Source of the DNA: Alphaproteobacteria bacterium
GTDB lineage: Bacteria; Pseudomonadota; Alphaproteobacteria; Geminicoccales; Geminicoccaceae
DNA length: 64,000 nucleotides
Assembly: GCA_026990035.1 (NCBI GenBank)
Contig: JALSIM010000006.1
Coordinates: 1-64,000 of the forward strand
Direction: 5' to 3'
The notes under the pieces are model-generated. The model was not told the DNA's origin. It did no database searches and saw nothing but the letters and a program-made list of their open reading frames with translations. Each line of letters starts with the position of its first letter. Positions within the stretch are counted from its first letter, which is position 1. Positions 30,732 to 40,046 of the stretch are shown here, piece by piece. Position numbers and translations under genes: made by a program.

Positions 30732-31089
30732 CCCGCTACCCCCTCACTGTGCCCAACCGGGGTTTTCGCGAAGACGACCGAAGAGACGGGAACCCTCGGT
30801 ATCTGTCAGACGTGCCTTCGTTGATATGAAGTATGCCCTACTAAGCGGTTCATTTCAAACGCTTTTTTGATCAATCTTCAGATTCCGACCGAGCTTTGCC
30901 GGAGAGAGGGTTAGGCCAGCTACGAACACCGATGGTTTAGCTGTGTTCCATGTTCGTTCCGGTGAATCCGCGGGGCGCGACGACAGCGCCCCTCGCGCCG
31001 CTCTTCCGGCCGCCCCCGTCGCCTGCTAGAAGGCGCGCGGAGAAAGGGCTCCCGCCGCCCTCGCCATCACCTTCCGAGCTGCTCCGCCC
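30732..31089. other. AT-rich divergent region between the RTX-type gene and lysyl-tRNA synthetase
   Basis: 358 bases, clearly AT-richer than the rest of the window between about 30790 and 30960. It holds the promoter of the RTX-type gene, a TTGATCAA palindrome at 30867-30874 just upstream of it, and presumably the lysyl-tRNA synthetase promoter (TTGCCG at about 30896 is a weak -35 candidate). No gene with a ribosome site is visible. Confidence 0.6.
30830..30858 (-). promoter_or_regulatory. Likely promoter of the RTX-type gene
   Basis: Minus strand: an A-tract like an UP element, then TTGAAA (30858-30853), 17-base spacer and CATACT (30835-30830, followed by T). It predicts a leader of about 90 bases. 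The same elements precede the lectin gene at 45544. Confidence 0.55.
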
Positions 31090-32658
31090 ATGGACCGCGA
31101 AATCCTGCTGGCCAGCAAGGCCTGGCCCGTCGCCGAAGCCAAGGCGCTCCTCCAGCGTGTCGAAAGACACCCGCCGGCCAAGGGGTTCGTCCTCTTCGAG
31201 ACGGGCTACGGCCCTTCCGGGCTGCCCCATATCGGAACCTTCGCCGAGGTCTTCCGCACGACCTTGGTACGGCGGGTCTTCCGCCGGCTCTCCGATCTGC
31301 CGACCCGCCTCTACACCTTCTCCGACGACATGGACGGGCTGCGGAAGATCCCGGACAACCTGCCCCGCCCGGAGATGCTGGAGGCCCATCTCGGCAAGCC
31401 ACTGACCGCGATCCCGGATCCCTTCGGCACCCACGAGAGCTACGGCGCCCACATGAACGCCCGGCTGCGGGATTTCCTCGACCGCTTCGGCTTCGATTAC
31501 GAGTTCAAGAGCGCCACCGAATGCTACCGGGCCGGCCTGTTCGACGCGGTGCTCCTGAAGGTGCTGGAAAGGCACGAGGAGATCCGTGCCGTGGTGGCCC
31601 CGCATCTGGGGCCGGAACGGCGGGCGACATACAGCCCCATCCTGCCGATCTCGCCGCGCACCGGCCGGGTCCTGCAGGTGCCGATCCTCGAACGGCATCC
31701 CGAACGCGGCACGGTGGTGTTCCGGGACGAGGACGGCAGCCTCACCGAGGTCCCGGTCACCGGCGGCCACTGCAAGCTGCAGTGGCGGGCCGACTGGGCG
31801 CTGCGTTGGACCGCCCTCGGGGTGGACTACGAGATGGCGGGCAAGGATCTGATCGATTCGGTCCGGTTGTCGGGGCGCATCTGCCGGATCCTCGGCGGCA
31901 CCCCGCCGGCGGGTTTCATCTACGAACTCTTCCTCGACGAGAAGGGCGAGAAGATCTCGAAATCGAAGGGCAACGGGCTGACCATCGAGGAGTGGCTGCG
32001 CTACGGCACCAGGGAGAGCCTGATGCTGTTCCTCTACCAGCATCCCCGCAAGGCCAAACGCCTCTATTTCGACGTCATTCCCCGCCATGTCGACGAGTAT
32101 CAGGCGCTGCTCGAGGCCTTTCCCGGGCAGGACGAGAAAAGGCGCGTCGAGAATCCGGTCTGGCACATCCACGACGGTGCGCCGCCGGTGGAGCGGCTGC
32201 CGGTGGGCTACGCCATGCTCCTCAACCTGGCGAGCGTGGTCAACGCCGAGACCCCCGAGGTGCTGTGGGGCTTCATCCGCCGCTACGCTCCCGACGCTTC
32301 ACCCGAAAGCTCGCCGCGGCTCGCCGAGCTGGTGGAGCGGGCCCTCGCCTACTATCGGGATTTCGTCGCGCCCAACAAGCGCTACCGGGCGCCGGACCCG
32401 CGCGAACGGGCGGCACTCGCGGAACTCCGCGACCATCTCGCGACCCTGCCCGAGGACACCCCGCCGGAAACCATCCAGCAGGAGATCTACGAGATCGGCA
32501 AGCGTCACGGCTTCGCCAATCTCCGCGACTGGTTCCGGGCCCTTTACGAGGTGCTGCTCGGGCAGAGCCAGGGGCCCCGTTTCGGCAGTTTCGTGGCTTA
32601 TTACGGAATCGCCAACACGCGCAAACTGATCGAGGACGCCCTTGCCCGCCAGCCCTGA
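31090..32658 (+). CDS. lysS: Lysyl-tRNA synthetase, class I
   Basis: 522 residues of the archaeal/alphaproteobacterial class I type (also called LysK). The HIGH motif appears as PHIGT at residues 47-50, and KMSKS as KISKSK at 288-293. It charges tRNA-Lys and is unrelated to the class II enzyme of most bacteria; its presence supports an alphaproteobacterial origin. The next gene, rsmB, begins 17 bases before its end in another frame. Confidence 0.93.
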   Translation: MDREILLASKAWPVAEAKALLQRVERHPPAKGFVLFETGYGPSGLPHIGTFAEVFRTTLVRRVFRRLSDLPTRLYTFSDDMDGLRKIPDNLPRPEMLEAHLGKPLTAIPDPFGTHESYGAHMNARLRDFLDRFGFDYEFKSATECYRAGLFDAVLLKVLERHEEIRAVVAPHLGPERRATYSPILPISPRTGRVLQVPILERHPERGTVVFRDEDGSLTEVPVTGGHCKLQWRADWALRWTALGVDYEMAGKDLIDSVRLSGRICRILGGTPPAGFIYELFLDEKGEKISKSKGNGLTIEEWLRYGTRESLMLFLYQHPRKAKRLYFDVIPRHVDEYQALLEAFPGQDEKRRVENPVWHIHDGAPPVERLPVGYAMLLNLASVVNAETPEVLWGFIRRYAPDASPESSPRLAELVERALAYYRDFVAPNKRYRAPDPRERAALAELRDHLATLPEDTPPETIQQEIYEIGKRHGFANLRDWFRALYEVLLGQSQGPRFGSFVAYYGIANTRKLIEDALARQP

Positions 32659-33982
32659 ACGGCGCCGACGGCCGACCGCCGCCCGGGGACGGCCCGGAAG
32701 ACGGCGGGCCGACGCCCGGGCGGTCGCCCTCGAGGTGCTGGATGCGGTGTTCGGCGCCCGTCCGCGGCCGGCCGAGGAGGTGTTCCAGCGCCATCCCGAT
32801 CTCGATCGTCTCTCGGCCTGCGACCGGGCCTTCGCGCGCCTTCTGTACGCCACCGTCCTGCGCCGGCTGCGGGAGATCGACGACCGCATCACCCCGCTGC
32901 TGCGCCACCGCCCCTCGCGGCCCACGGCGATGAACCTGCTGCGTCTCGGGCTCGCCCAGCTCGTTCATCTGCGCACCCCGGCCCATGCCGCCGTGGCCGA
33001 GACCGTGCGCCTCGCCCGCGACCGGGCCCCGGCCCATGCCGGCCTGGTCAACGCGGTGCTCCGCAAGCTCGCCCGGCGGGGGCTCGATCCGCTGCCGGAT
33101 GCCGAAGCCGCGCGCCGCAACACCCCGCCCTGGCTGTGGCGGAGCTGGGCCGGCGCCTACGGCGAGGAAACCACCCTGGCGATCGCCCTCCAGCATCTGC
33201 GGGAGCCTCCCCTCGATCTGCAGGTGAAGGAGGATCCCGAAGGCTGGGCCCAGCGGCTCGAAGCCGAGATCCTCCCCGACGGCACCCTGCGCCGGCGCGG
33301 CGGCGGTCCCGTCGAGCTGCTGCCCGGCTATCGCGAGGGGGCGTTCTGGGTCCAGGACGTGGCCGCCGCCCTGCCGGCCCGGCTGCTGGGGGAGATCCGC
33401 GACCGGCCGGTGCTCGATCTCTGCGCCGCTCCGGGCGGCAAGACCGCCCGGCTCGTCCTCGCCGGCGCCCGGGTCACCGCCGTCGAGCTGTCGCCGCAGC
33501 GGGCGAAGCGCCTCGAGGCCAATCTCGCCCGTCTTGGCCTGACGGCGCGGATCGTCCTCGGCGACGCCCGCCGGGTGACCTTCGAGGAGCGGTTCGATTT
33601 CGTGCTCCTGGACGCGCCCTGTACCGCCACCGGCACGATCCGTCGCCATCCCGACGTCCCCTGGGTGCGCCAGCCGGCCGATGTGCTGCGGATGGCGGCC
33701 CTCCAGGACGAGCTGCTCGAGGTGGCGCTCGACCGCCTGCGTCCCGGCGGGATACTGGTCTACGCCGTCTGTTCCCTCCAGCCCGAGGAGGGCGAACAGC
33801 GGATCGCCGCGCTGCTGCACCGTCACCCGGAGCTCGCGCGCCTGCCGGTGGAGGCGGCGGAGCTGCGCGGCCTGCCGGTGACGATCGACGCCGAAGGGGC
33901 CGTGCGCACCCTGCCCTGTCATCTCGGGGACCGGGGCGGCATGGACGGTTTCCACATCGCCCGGCTGCAGCGCCGGAGCTGA
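32642..33982 (+). CDS. rsmB: 16S rRNA (cytosine-967-C5)-methyltransferase
   Basis: 446 residues. An N-terminal NusB-like helical domain ([13 protein letters not shown] onward, to about 150) precedes a Rossmann methyltransferase: [19 protein letters not shown] (SAM), [23 protein letters not shown] with one catalytic Cys, and [11 protein letters not shown] with the other. The TTG start at 32642 is the only start ahead of the NusB domain; it overlaps the synthetase gene by 17 bases. The first 25 residues are basic and probably disordered. Confidence 0.87.
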   Translation: MPASPERRRRPTAARGRPGRRRADARAVALEVLDAVFGARPRPAEEVFQRHPDLDRLSACDRAFARLLYATVLRRLREIDDRITPLLRHRPSRPTAMNLLRLGLAQLVHLRTPAHAAVAETVRLARDRAPAHAGLVNAVLRKLARRGLDPLPDAEAARRNTPPWLWRSWAGAYGEETTLAIALQHLREPPLDLQVKEDPEGWAQRLEAEILPDGTLRRRGGGPVELLPGYREGAFWVQDVAAALPARLLGEIRDRPVLDLCAAPGGKTARLVLAGARVTAVELSPQRAKRLEANLARLGLTARIVLGDARRVTFEERFDFVLLDAPCTATGTIRRHPDVPWVRQPADVLRMAALQDELLEVALDRLRPGGILVYAVCSLQPEEGEQRIAALLHRHPELARLPVEAAELRGLPVTIDAEGAVRTLPCHLGDRGGMDGFHIARLQRRS

Positions 33983-33999
33983 AGCTGCCGAGGTCTGCC

Positions 34000-35550
34000 A
34001 TGGACATCCTGCCCATCCGACGTGCCCTGCTCTCCGTCGCCGACAAGACCGGGCTGGTGGATTTCGCCCGCTTCCTGGCCGATCGCGGGATCGAACTGCT
34101 GGCCACCGGGGGGACCGCCCGACTCCTCGCCGAGGCGGGGATCGCGGTGACCGAGGCCGGGAAGCTCACCGGTTACGGGGAGTTTCTCGACGGTCGGGTG
34201 AAGACCCTCCATCCCGCCGTCCACGCCGGCCTCCTCGCCCGCCGCGACCGGGCGGCGCATCTCGCCGATCTCGAGGGACGCGGCATCGCCCCGATCGACC
34301 TGCTGGTGGTCGATCTCTACCCCTTCGAGGAGACCCGCGCCTCGGGCGCCGGTTTCGAGGCCTGCATCGAACAGATCGACATCGGTGGCCCGGCGATGAT
34401 CCGGGCGGCGGCCAAGAACCACGCCTTCGTCACCGTGCTGGTGGATCCCGCCGACTATCCGGAGGTGCGGCGGGCGATCGCCGAGCGGGGCGGCACCGAG
34501 CTCGCCTTCCGCCGCCGCCTGGCGCGCAAGGCCTTCACCCGGACCGCGGCCTACGATGCGGCGATCGCCGCCTGGCTGGCGGCGGAGACGGGGGATTTCC
34601 TGCCGGAGCGGCTGGCGATCGCCGGCATCCGCGAAAGCGTACTCCGATATGGCGAAAATCCCCATCAGCGAGGGGCCCTCTATGCCGGCGCCGAGGCCCG
34701 GCCGGGCGTGGTGGGAGCCCGCCAGTTCCAGGGCAAGGCCCTCTCCTACAACAACATTCTCGATGCCGATGCGGCCTTCGAGCTGGTCGCCGAGTTCGCC
34801 GAACCGGCGCTGGTGATCGTCAAGCACAACACGCCCTGCGGGGTCGCCGAGGGCGGCGATCCGGCGGATCTCTGGCGGCGAGCGCTGGCCTGCGATCCGG
34901 TCAGCGCCTACGGCGGCATCGTCGCCGTCAACCGGCCGCTCGAGGCCGATCTCGCCCGGGAGCTCGCGAAGCTCTTCCTGGAGGTGGTGATCGCTCCCGA
35001 GGTCCGTCCCGAGGCGGCGGCGGTGCTGGCGGGGCGGAAGAACCTGCGGCTGCTGGAGACCGGCGGCCTGCCCGATCCCCGAGGGACGGCGCCGGTCCTG
35101 CGCTCGGTGGCCGGCGGTTTTCTCGCCCAGGAGCGGGATTCCGGCCGTCTCGATCCGGCCGCTCTGCGGCAGGTCACCTCCCGCGCCCCCACCGAGGCGG
35201 AGATGCGGGATCTGCTGTTCGCCTGGAAGGTGGCGAAACATGTGCGCTCCAACGCCATCGTCCTGGCCCGCGGGCGGGCGACGGTGGGGATCGGCGCCGG
35301 CCAGACGAGCCGCCTGGACGCGGTGGAGATCGCCGTCCGCAAGGCCGAGCGGGGGCGTGGGGCACGGCCCTGCGTGGTCGCTTCCGACGCCTTCTTTCCC
35401 TTCCCCGACGGGCTGGTGGCGGCGATCCGTGCCGGCGCCACCGCCGCCATCCAGCCGGGCGGGAGTCTGCGCGACGCGGAAGTGATCCGGGTCGCCGAGG
35501 AGGCGGGCATCGCGATGCTGTTCACCGGCCTGCGTCACTTCCGCCACTGA
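34000..35550 (+). CDS. purH: Bifunctional AICAR transformylase / IMP cyclohydrolase
   Basis: 516 residues. Residues 1 to about 200 are the IMP cyclohydrolase domain ([37 protein letters not shown]), the rest is the AICAR transformylase ([26 protein letters not shown] with the catalytic Lys-His, [11 protein letters not shown]). It performs the last two steps of IMP synthesis and also uses AICAR released by HisHF. The KHNNPCG motif reads KHNTPCG. ATG 34000 lies 17 bases after rsmB. Confidence 0.95.
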   Translation: MDILPIRRALLSVADKTGLVDFARFLADRGIELLATGGTARLLAEAGIAVTEAGKLTGYGEFLDGRVKTLHPAVHAGLLARRDRAAHLADLEGRGIAPIDLLVVDLYPFEETRASGAGFEACIEQIDIGGPAMIRAAAKNHAFVTVLVDPADYPEVRRAIAERGGTELAFRRRLARKAFTRTAAYDAAIAAWLAAETGDFLPERLAIAGIRESVLRYGENPHQRGALYAGAEARPGVVGARQFQGKALSYNNILDADAAFELVAEFAEPALVIVKHNTPCGVAEGGDPADLWRRALACDPVSAYGGIVAVNRPLEADLARELAKLFLEVVIAPEVRPEAAAVLAGRKNLRLLETGGLPDPRGTAPVLRSVAGGFLAQERDSGRLDPAALRQVTSRAPTEAEMRDLLFAWKVAKHVRSNAIVLARGRATVGIGAGQTSRLDAVEIAVRKAERGRGARPCVVASDAFFPFPDGLVAAIRAGATAAIQPGGSLRDAEVIRVAEEAGIAMLFTGLRHFRH

Positions 35551-35567
35551 GCGGATTTTCCGTTTTT
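35551..35567 (+). terminator. Possible weak terminator after purH
   Basis: Directly after the purH stop, GCGGA-TTT-TCCGT can form a five-pair stem (one G-T pair) followed by TTTTC. The stem is short, so intrinsic termination is doubtful. Confidence 0.25.
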
Positions 35568-35671
35568 CATCGGCATGTTAACCGGAAATTCAGATTTTTC
35601 CCTCAAGCTTCTCCGGCTGCCGGGATGCGGCCGCCGCGGGCGGTCCCCCTCCCCGGCCGGAGGAACGCGGG

Positions 35672-35767
35672 ATGATGATCGATCGGGTCGTTCTCTACTT
35701 CTTCTTCGTGCTGCTGGGGGTGAGCCTGCTCTGGGAACGGCCGGTGCCGCTCCTGGTCGGTCCCTGA
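35672..35767 (+). CDS. Small 31-residue single-pass membrane protein
   Basis: A short frame in the purH-thiolase gap reads MMIDRVVLYFFFVLLGVSLL and then WERPVPLLVGP before TGA. A perfect GGAGG (35659-35663) lies eight bases before the ATG, which is strong support for translation. One hydrophobic helix spans about residues 6-20, with charged residues at the N-terminal side and Trp-Glu-Arg after the helix. I know no family for it. A second ATG follows directly at 35675. It could be a membrane regulator or small subunit, but no partner is evident. Confidence 0.5.
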   Translation: MMIDRVVLYFFFVLLGVSLLWERPVPLLVGP

Positions 35768-35810
35768 GGGTCCGCCGGACGGGCGGGAGGGCGCGCGCCA
35801 CCGGCGGCGC

Positions 35811-35839
35811 TTGCCGCGGCCTGTGCGGGAAGCTAGATG
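35811..35839 (+). promoter_or_regulatory. Candidate promoter of the thiolase gene
   Basis: TTGCCG (35811-35816), 17-base spacer, TAGATG (35834-35839), 49 bases before the thiolase ATG. Spacing is ideal; the -10 is weak. Confidence 0.3.
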
Positions 35840-35888
35840 TCGCGTCGCGAAACAGCCTCACCCGCCCAGCGCTCCGCGGAGGAAATCC

Positions 35889-37055
35889 ATGACCGCCTGC
35901 ATCGTCGGTTGGCACCATCTGCCCTTCGCCAAGCACGAGGACCGTGACGTCGAAAGCCTGATCACCGAAGCGGCGGCCGGGGCCCTGGCCGATGCCGGCA
36001 TCGATCCCGAGGAGGTGGACGAGATCTATCTCGGCCATTTCAACGGTGGCTTCTCGCCCCAGGATTTCACCAGCTCCCTCGTCCTCCAGACCGATCCGGC
36101 CCTGCGCTTCACGCCGGCGACCCGGGTCGAGAACGCCTGCGCCACCGGCTCGGCGGCGGTCCATGCCGGACTCCGCGCCATCGCCGCCGGAAAGGCCCGT
36201 TTCGTGCTGGTGGTGGGGGTCGAGAAGATGACCGAGCTGCCCGGCCCGGAGATCGGCCGGACCTTGCTGAAGGCCTCCTATCTCAGGGAGGAGTCCGGTA
36301 TCGAAGGAGGCTTCGCCGGGGTCTTCGCCCAGATCGCCCAGCAGTATTTCCAGCGCCACGGCGACCAGACCGACGCCCTGGCGGCGATCGCCGCCAAGAA
36401 CCACAAGAACGGCTGCGCCAATCCCTGGGCGCAGATGCGCAAGGATCTGGGCTTCGCCTTCTGCCGCGAGGTTTCGGAGAAGAACCCGATCGTCGCCGCG
36501 CCGCTCAAGCGCACCGACTGTTCGCTGGTCTCCGACGGCGCCGCGGCGCTGGTCCTGACCGATGTCGAGACCGCCCTTTCCATGGCCAAGGCGGTGGTCT
36601 TCCGGGCCGCGGTCCAGGTCAACGACTTCCTGCCCCTGAGCCGCCGCGACATCGTCCTCTTCGAGGGCTGCGAGCGGGCCTGGCGCAAGGGCTTCGAGGC
36701 CTCCGGGCTGTCCCTCGAGGATCTCGATCTGGTGGAAACCCACGACTGCTTCACCATCGCCGAACTGATCGAATACGAGGCGATGGGCCTCACCCCGCAC
36801 GGCCAGGGTGCCCGGGCCGCCCTCGAGGGCTGGACGGAGAAGGACGGCAAGCTGCCGGTCAATCCCTCGGGCGGGCTCAAGGCCAAGGGCCATCCCATCG
36901 GCGCCACCGGCGTGTCGATGCACGTGCTGACCGCCATGCAGGTCCGGGGCGAGGCCGGCGGGATGCAGGTGAAGGACGCCGAGATCGGCGGCATCTACAA
37001 CATGGGCGGGGCCTGCGTGGCCTCCTATGTGAGCATTCTCGAAGCGCTGCGCTGA
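35889..37055 (+). CDS. Thiolase family protein (acetyl-CoA acetyltransferase-like)
   Basis: 388 residues. The acyl-carrying Cys84 lies in ENACATGSAA; VETHDCFTIAELIEYE and NPSGGLKAKGHPIGATG provide the rest of the active site. The HDCFT pattern instead of NEAFA places it with SCP2/SCPx-like thiolases, which often act on unusual acyl-CoAs or steroid side chains rather than in simple ketone formation. ATG 35889 is preceded by GGAGGAAATCC. It is convergent with an SDR and an acyl-CoA dehydrogenase that could belong to the same oxidation route. Confidence 0.87.
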   Translation: MTACIVGWHHLPFAKHEDRDVESLITEAAAGALADAGIDPEEVDEIYLGHFNGGFSPQDFTSSLVLQTDPALRFTPATRVENACATGSAAVHAGLRAIAAGKARFVLVVGVEKMTELPGPEIGRTLLKASYLREESGIEGGFAGVFAQIAQQYFQRHGDQTDALAAIAAKNHKNGCANPWAQMRKDLGFAFCREVSEKNPIVAAPLKRTDCSLVSDGAAALVLTDVETALSMAKAVVFRAAVQVNDFLPLSRRDIVLFEGCERAWRKGFEASGLSLEDLDLVETHDCFTIAELIEYEAMGLTPHGQGARAALEGWTEKDGKLPVNPSGGLKAKGHPIGATGVSMHVLTAMQVRGEAGGMQVKDAEIGGIYNMGGACVASYVSILEALR

Positions 37056-37071
37056 ACGTTTCCGGCGGAGC

Positions 37072-37854
37072 TCAGGCGGCGGTCCAGCCGCCGTCGACCA
37101 TCACCGTGGTGCCGGTGACATAGGAGGAGGCACCCTCGGCGGCGAGGAAGACCACCGCTCCCACCGTCTCCTCGACCCTGCCGAAACGCCCCATCGGGGT
37201 GCGCGCCAGGAGCCGCTTCGAGAGATGCTCGTGGCCGGTGATGCCGCGGGTGAGATCGGTGAGGATGAAGGCGTAGGCGACGGCGTTGACCCGCACCCCC
37301 CGATCCGCCCAGTCCAGGGCGAGCGCCCGGGTCAGCATCTCCACCCCGCCCTTGGAGGCGCAGTAGGGAACCTGGCGGCGGAACGCCACCCGGCCGGCGA
37401 TCGAGCTCACATTGACGATCGCCCCGCCACCCCGCTCCAGCATCGCCGCCCCGAGATGCCGGCAGCAGCGGAAGACCCCGGAAAGATTGACATCGAGGAT
37501 CTTCCGCCACTCCTCGAAGGAGGTCTTCTCCAGCGGCGCGTAGTGGGGGTCGATGCCGGCATTGTTGATCAGGATGTCGATCCGGCCGTGGCGCTCGAGG
37601 ACGGCATCGCGGAGGGCGAGCACCGAAGCCTCCTCGGTCACATCCAGGGGATGCGACCAGGCCTCCCCGCCCGCTTCGCGGATCGCCGCCACCGTTTCGG
37701 CCAGGGGCTCGGGCCGGCGCCCGCCGGCCACCACCGTCGCCCCGTAGCGGGCCAGCGCCTCTGAGATCGCGCGGCCGATCCCCCGCCCACCGCCGGTGAC
37801 CACCGCCACGCGGCCGGAAAGATCGAACAGCTCGCCGCCCGGGCGCGCGCTCAT
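37072..37854 (-). CDS. SDR-family oxidoreductase
   Basis: 260 residues, classical SDR: VVTGGGRGIGRAI (cofactor loop), NNAGID, NVSSIAG (Ser), YCASKGG (Tyr, Lys) and TVMVDGGWTA at the end. An Arg after the second strand (AGGRRPEP) favours NADP. Closest general types are 3-oxoacyl-ACP reductase-like and gluconate 5-dehydrogenase-like enzymes. The ATG overlaps the stop of the acyl-CoA dehydrogenase gene (ATGA), so the two are made together; action on a hydroxyacyl- or ketoacyl-CoA is plausible but not shown. Confidence 0.85.
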   Translation of the reverse strand: MSARPGGELFDLSGRVAVVTGGGRGIGRAISEALARYGATVVAGGRRPEPLAETVAAIREAGGEAWSHPLDVTEEASVLALRDAVLERHGRIDILINNAGIDPHYAPLEKTSFEEWRKILDVNLSGVFRCCRHLGAAMLERGGGAIVNVSSIAGRVAFRRQVPYCASKGGVEMLTRALALDWADRGVRVNAVAYAFILTDLTRGITGHEHLSKRLLARTPMGRFGRVEETVGAVVFLAAEGASSYVTGTTVMVDGGWTAA

Positions 37855-39038
37855 GCCGGACGCTCCCCGGCCGCCGGCCGCGCGCCTTTGAGGCAGCGTC
37901 TGGCGATCGCCCAGCGGTGCACCTCCGACGGTCCGTCGTAGATGCGGAACGCCCGGATGTCCCGGTACAGCCGCATGACCACCGTGTCGTCGGTGACCCC
38001 GAGACCGCCCAGGATCTGCACGCAGCGGTCGAGCACCCGGTAGAGGGCTTCGGACACCGCCACCTTGGCCAGGGAGGTCTCGTGACGGCCCTTCCCACCG
38101 CGATCCAGCACCCAGGCCGCGTACCAGATCCAGTGTCGCGCCTGGAGGATGTCGATCTCGTTGTCGGCGAGCATGAAGCCCACCCCCTCGTGCTCGCCGA
38201 GCGGCTTGCCGAAAGCGGTGCGGCCGGCCGCGTAATCCCGGGCGATCTCCTGGGCGCGCACCGCCCCGCCGAGCCAGCGCATGCAATGGGTCAGGCGGGC
38301 CGGGGCGAGGCGGATCTGGGCGTAGCGGAAGCCCTCGCCGACCTCGCCCAGCACCTGATCGGGGCCCACCCGCAGCCCGTCCAGCTCGATCTCGTAGTGG
38401 CCGCCGGTGAAGCTGCTGTCGATGGTGTCGAGAAGCCGCACCAGCCGGATGCCGGGGGCGTCCATCGGCGTCAGGAACATGGTGGCACCCCTGCCCGGCA
38501 CATCGGCCATGACGATGCCGAAGGCGGCGCCGCCGGCCCCGGTGATCAGCCATTTGCGACCGTGGATCACGAAGCCCTCGCCTTCGGGTTCGGCCCGGGT
38601 CGAGAGGAGGGTCGGATCGGCGCCGGCCCCGTCGGGTTCGGTCATCAGGAAGCAGGAGCGGATCTCCCCGGCCGCCAGCGGCACGAGCCAGCGCTCCTTC
38701 TGCGCCTCGGTGGCGGCCTCGAGGAGCAGATGCATGTTGCCCTCGTCGGGGGCCATGATGTTCATCGCCGTCGGCCCCAGCGGCGAATATCCCGCCGCCT
38801 CGAAGACGATCGCCCGGCTCACATGGTCGAGCCCCCGGCCGCCGTAAGCGGGCGGCAGATGCGGTGCCACCAGCCCGACCTCGCGGGCGAGTGCCAGCAG
38901 CTCCCGTCGCAGGGCCTCGCTCGGCCCGTGGACGCCCCAGCGCGGATCGCGTTCGTAGGGAACGATCCGTTCCGCCACGAAGCGCCGCACTTCCGCGCCC
39001 AGCGCTTCCTGTTCCGGTGTCGGCGCGAAATCGATCAT
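37851..39038 (-). CDS. Acyl-CoA dehydrogenase family protein, ACAD10/11-like
   Basis: 395 residues, FAD-dependent alpha-beta dehydrogenation of acyl-CoA. The three-domain layout is clear: N-terminal helices (FVAERIVPYERDPRWG), mid beta domain with CFLMTEPDGAGADPT and HGRKWLITGA, and C-terminal helices with APARLTHCMRWLGGA, GRTAFGKPLGEHEGV and YDGPSEVHRWAIAR. Those C-terminal motifs are typical of the ACAD10/11 group acting on long or branched, sometimes 4-hydroxylated, acyl-CoAs. ATG 39038. It is divergent from the dpp-like operon. Confidence 0.88.
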   Translation of the reverse strand: MIDFAPTPEQEALGAEVRRFVAERIVPYERDPRWGVHGPSEALRRELLALAREVGLVAPHLPPAYGGRGLDHVSRAIVFEAAGYSPLGPTAMNIMAPDEGNMHLLLEAATEAQKERWLVPLAAGEIRSCFLMTEPDGAGADPTLLSTRAEPEGEGFVIHGRKWLITGAGGAAFGIVMADVPGRGATMFLTPMDAPGIRLVRLLDTIDSSFTGGHYEIELDGLRVGPDQVLGEVGEGFRYAQIRLAPARLTHCMRWLGGAVRAQEIARDYAAGRTAFGKPLGEHEGVGFMLADNEIDILQARHWIWYAAWVLDRGGKGRHETSLAKVAVSEALYRVLDRCVQILGGLGVTDDTVVMRLYRDIRAFRIYDGPSEVHRWAIARRCLKGARPAAGERPA

Positions 39039-39120
39039 GCCACTCCCCCTGCTCGGCCGCATCATAGACCGCGGCGCGGCGGCTCCGGAAGCGTCGCCGT
39101 GCGGTCTCCGGCGGCCGCTC

Positions 39121-39148
39121 TTGCCAGCCGCGGGCGCCCGCTTATGAT
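39121..39148 (+). promoter_or_regulatory. Probable promoter of the dpp-like operon
   Basis: TTGCCA (39121-39126), 16-base spacer, TATGAT (39143-39148): five of six bases match in both hexamers. The predicted start site near 39155 leaves about 37 bases before the TTG start codon. The ATG at 39144 lies inside the -10 and so is unlikely to be the translation start. Confidence 0.6.
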
Positions 39149-39191
39149 CGCCGACCATCGCTGGAGGCTGCTTCGGGGGAGGACAGCCGTC

Positions 39192-40046
39192 TTGTCGCAT
39201 CTGCGCGACCGGATCCTCGGGGATCGGGTGGCCCTGTTCGGGCTGACGGTGATCGCCGTCACCGTGCTGGCCGCGCTGTTCGCCGAACGGCTCGCCCCCT
39301 ATCCGCCGGACCGGCAGTTCTTCGACGGGCTGACCCTCGAGGGCGCGCCGCTGCCTCCCAACGGACGCTTCTGGCTGGGTACCGATCTCCTGGGCCGCGA
39401 TCTCCTCTCCCGGCTCATCTTCGGCGCCCGCACATCCCTGATCATCGGCATCGTCGCCAACGGTGCGGCGGTGGCGATCGGTGCCCTGCTCGGCATCACC
39501 GCCGGCTATCTCCGGGGCTGGATCGGCACCGCCATCATGCGCTTCACCGATCTGATGATGGCCTTCCCGGCCCTGCTGCTGGCGATCGCGCTGGCCGCCA
39601 TCTTCAGCCCGTCGCTGTGGATCGTGGCGCTGGTCATCGCCATGGTGAACTGGGTGCAGATCGCCCGGGTCGTCTACACCGAGACCACCTCCCTCGCCGA
39701 ACGCGAGTTCATCGAGGCCGCCCGGGCCATCGGTGCCGGCCCCTTCCGCATCCTGCTGCAGCACGTCCTGCCCCATCTGCTGCCGACCCTGCTGGTCTGG
39801 GCGACTCTCGGCGTCGCCACCACGGTGCTGCTGGAGGCCACCCTCTCCTATCTCGGGGTCGGGGTGCGCCCGCCCACCCCCTCCTGGGGCAACATCATCT
39901 TCGAGAACCAGACTTACTTCGCCACCGCACCCTGGCTGGTGTTCTTTCCCGGTGTCGCGATCCTGCTCTTGGCGCTGTCCTTCAACCTCGTCGGCGACAC
40001 CTTGCGCGACGCCCTCGATCCCACCCAGCGGGGGCGCGAGCCGTGA
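39192..40046 (+). CDS. ABC transporter permease, DppC-like
   Basis: 284 residues with six membrane segments. WLGTDLLGRDLLSRLIFGARTS is the OppC/DppC N-terminal signature and the EAA loop is EREFIEAARAIGAGPFRI. I prefer TTG at 39192 because GGGGGAGGA ends eight bases before it and the length fits the family; a longer frame with ATG 39144 lacks a ribosome site and starts within the predicted -10. It forms the inner-membrane channel with the DppB-like gene, whose GTG overlaps its stop. Unusually the C subunit precedes the B subunit. Confidence 0.85.
   Translation: MSHLRDRILGDRVALFGLTVIAVTVLAALFAERLAPYPPDRQFFDGLTLEGAPLPPNGRFWLGTDLLGRDLLSRLIFGARTSLIIGIVANGAAVAIGALLGITAGYLRGWIGTAIMRFTDLMMAFPALLLAIALAAIFSPSLWIVALVIAMVNWVQIARVVYTETTSLAEREFIEAARAIGAGPFRILLQHVLPHLLPTLLVWATLGVATTVLLEATLSYLGVGVRPPTPSWGNIIFENQTYFATAPWLVFFPGVAILLLALSFNLVGDTLRDALDPTQRGREP

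Noticed and set aside
30826-30870. A 14-codon plus-strand frame (MKYALLSGSFQTLF) in the AT-rich region
   Set aside because: No ribosome site, too short, and it coincides with the predicted minus-strand promoter.
30937-32172. A 411-codon minus-strand frame opposite lysyl-tRNA synthetase
   Set aside because: It lies wholly over a gene with intact PHIGT and KISKS motifs and has no family features of its own.
39144-39191. Upstream ATG extension of the DppC-like gene
   Set aside because: No ribosome site before it and the ATG is part of the predicted -10 element. The TTG at 39192 is better supported.
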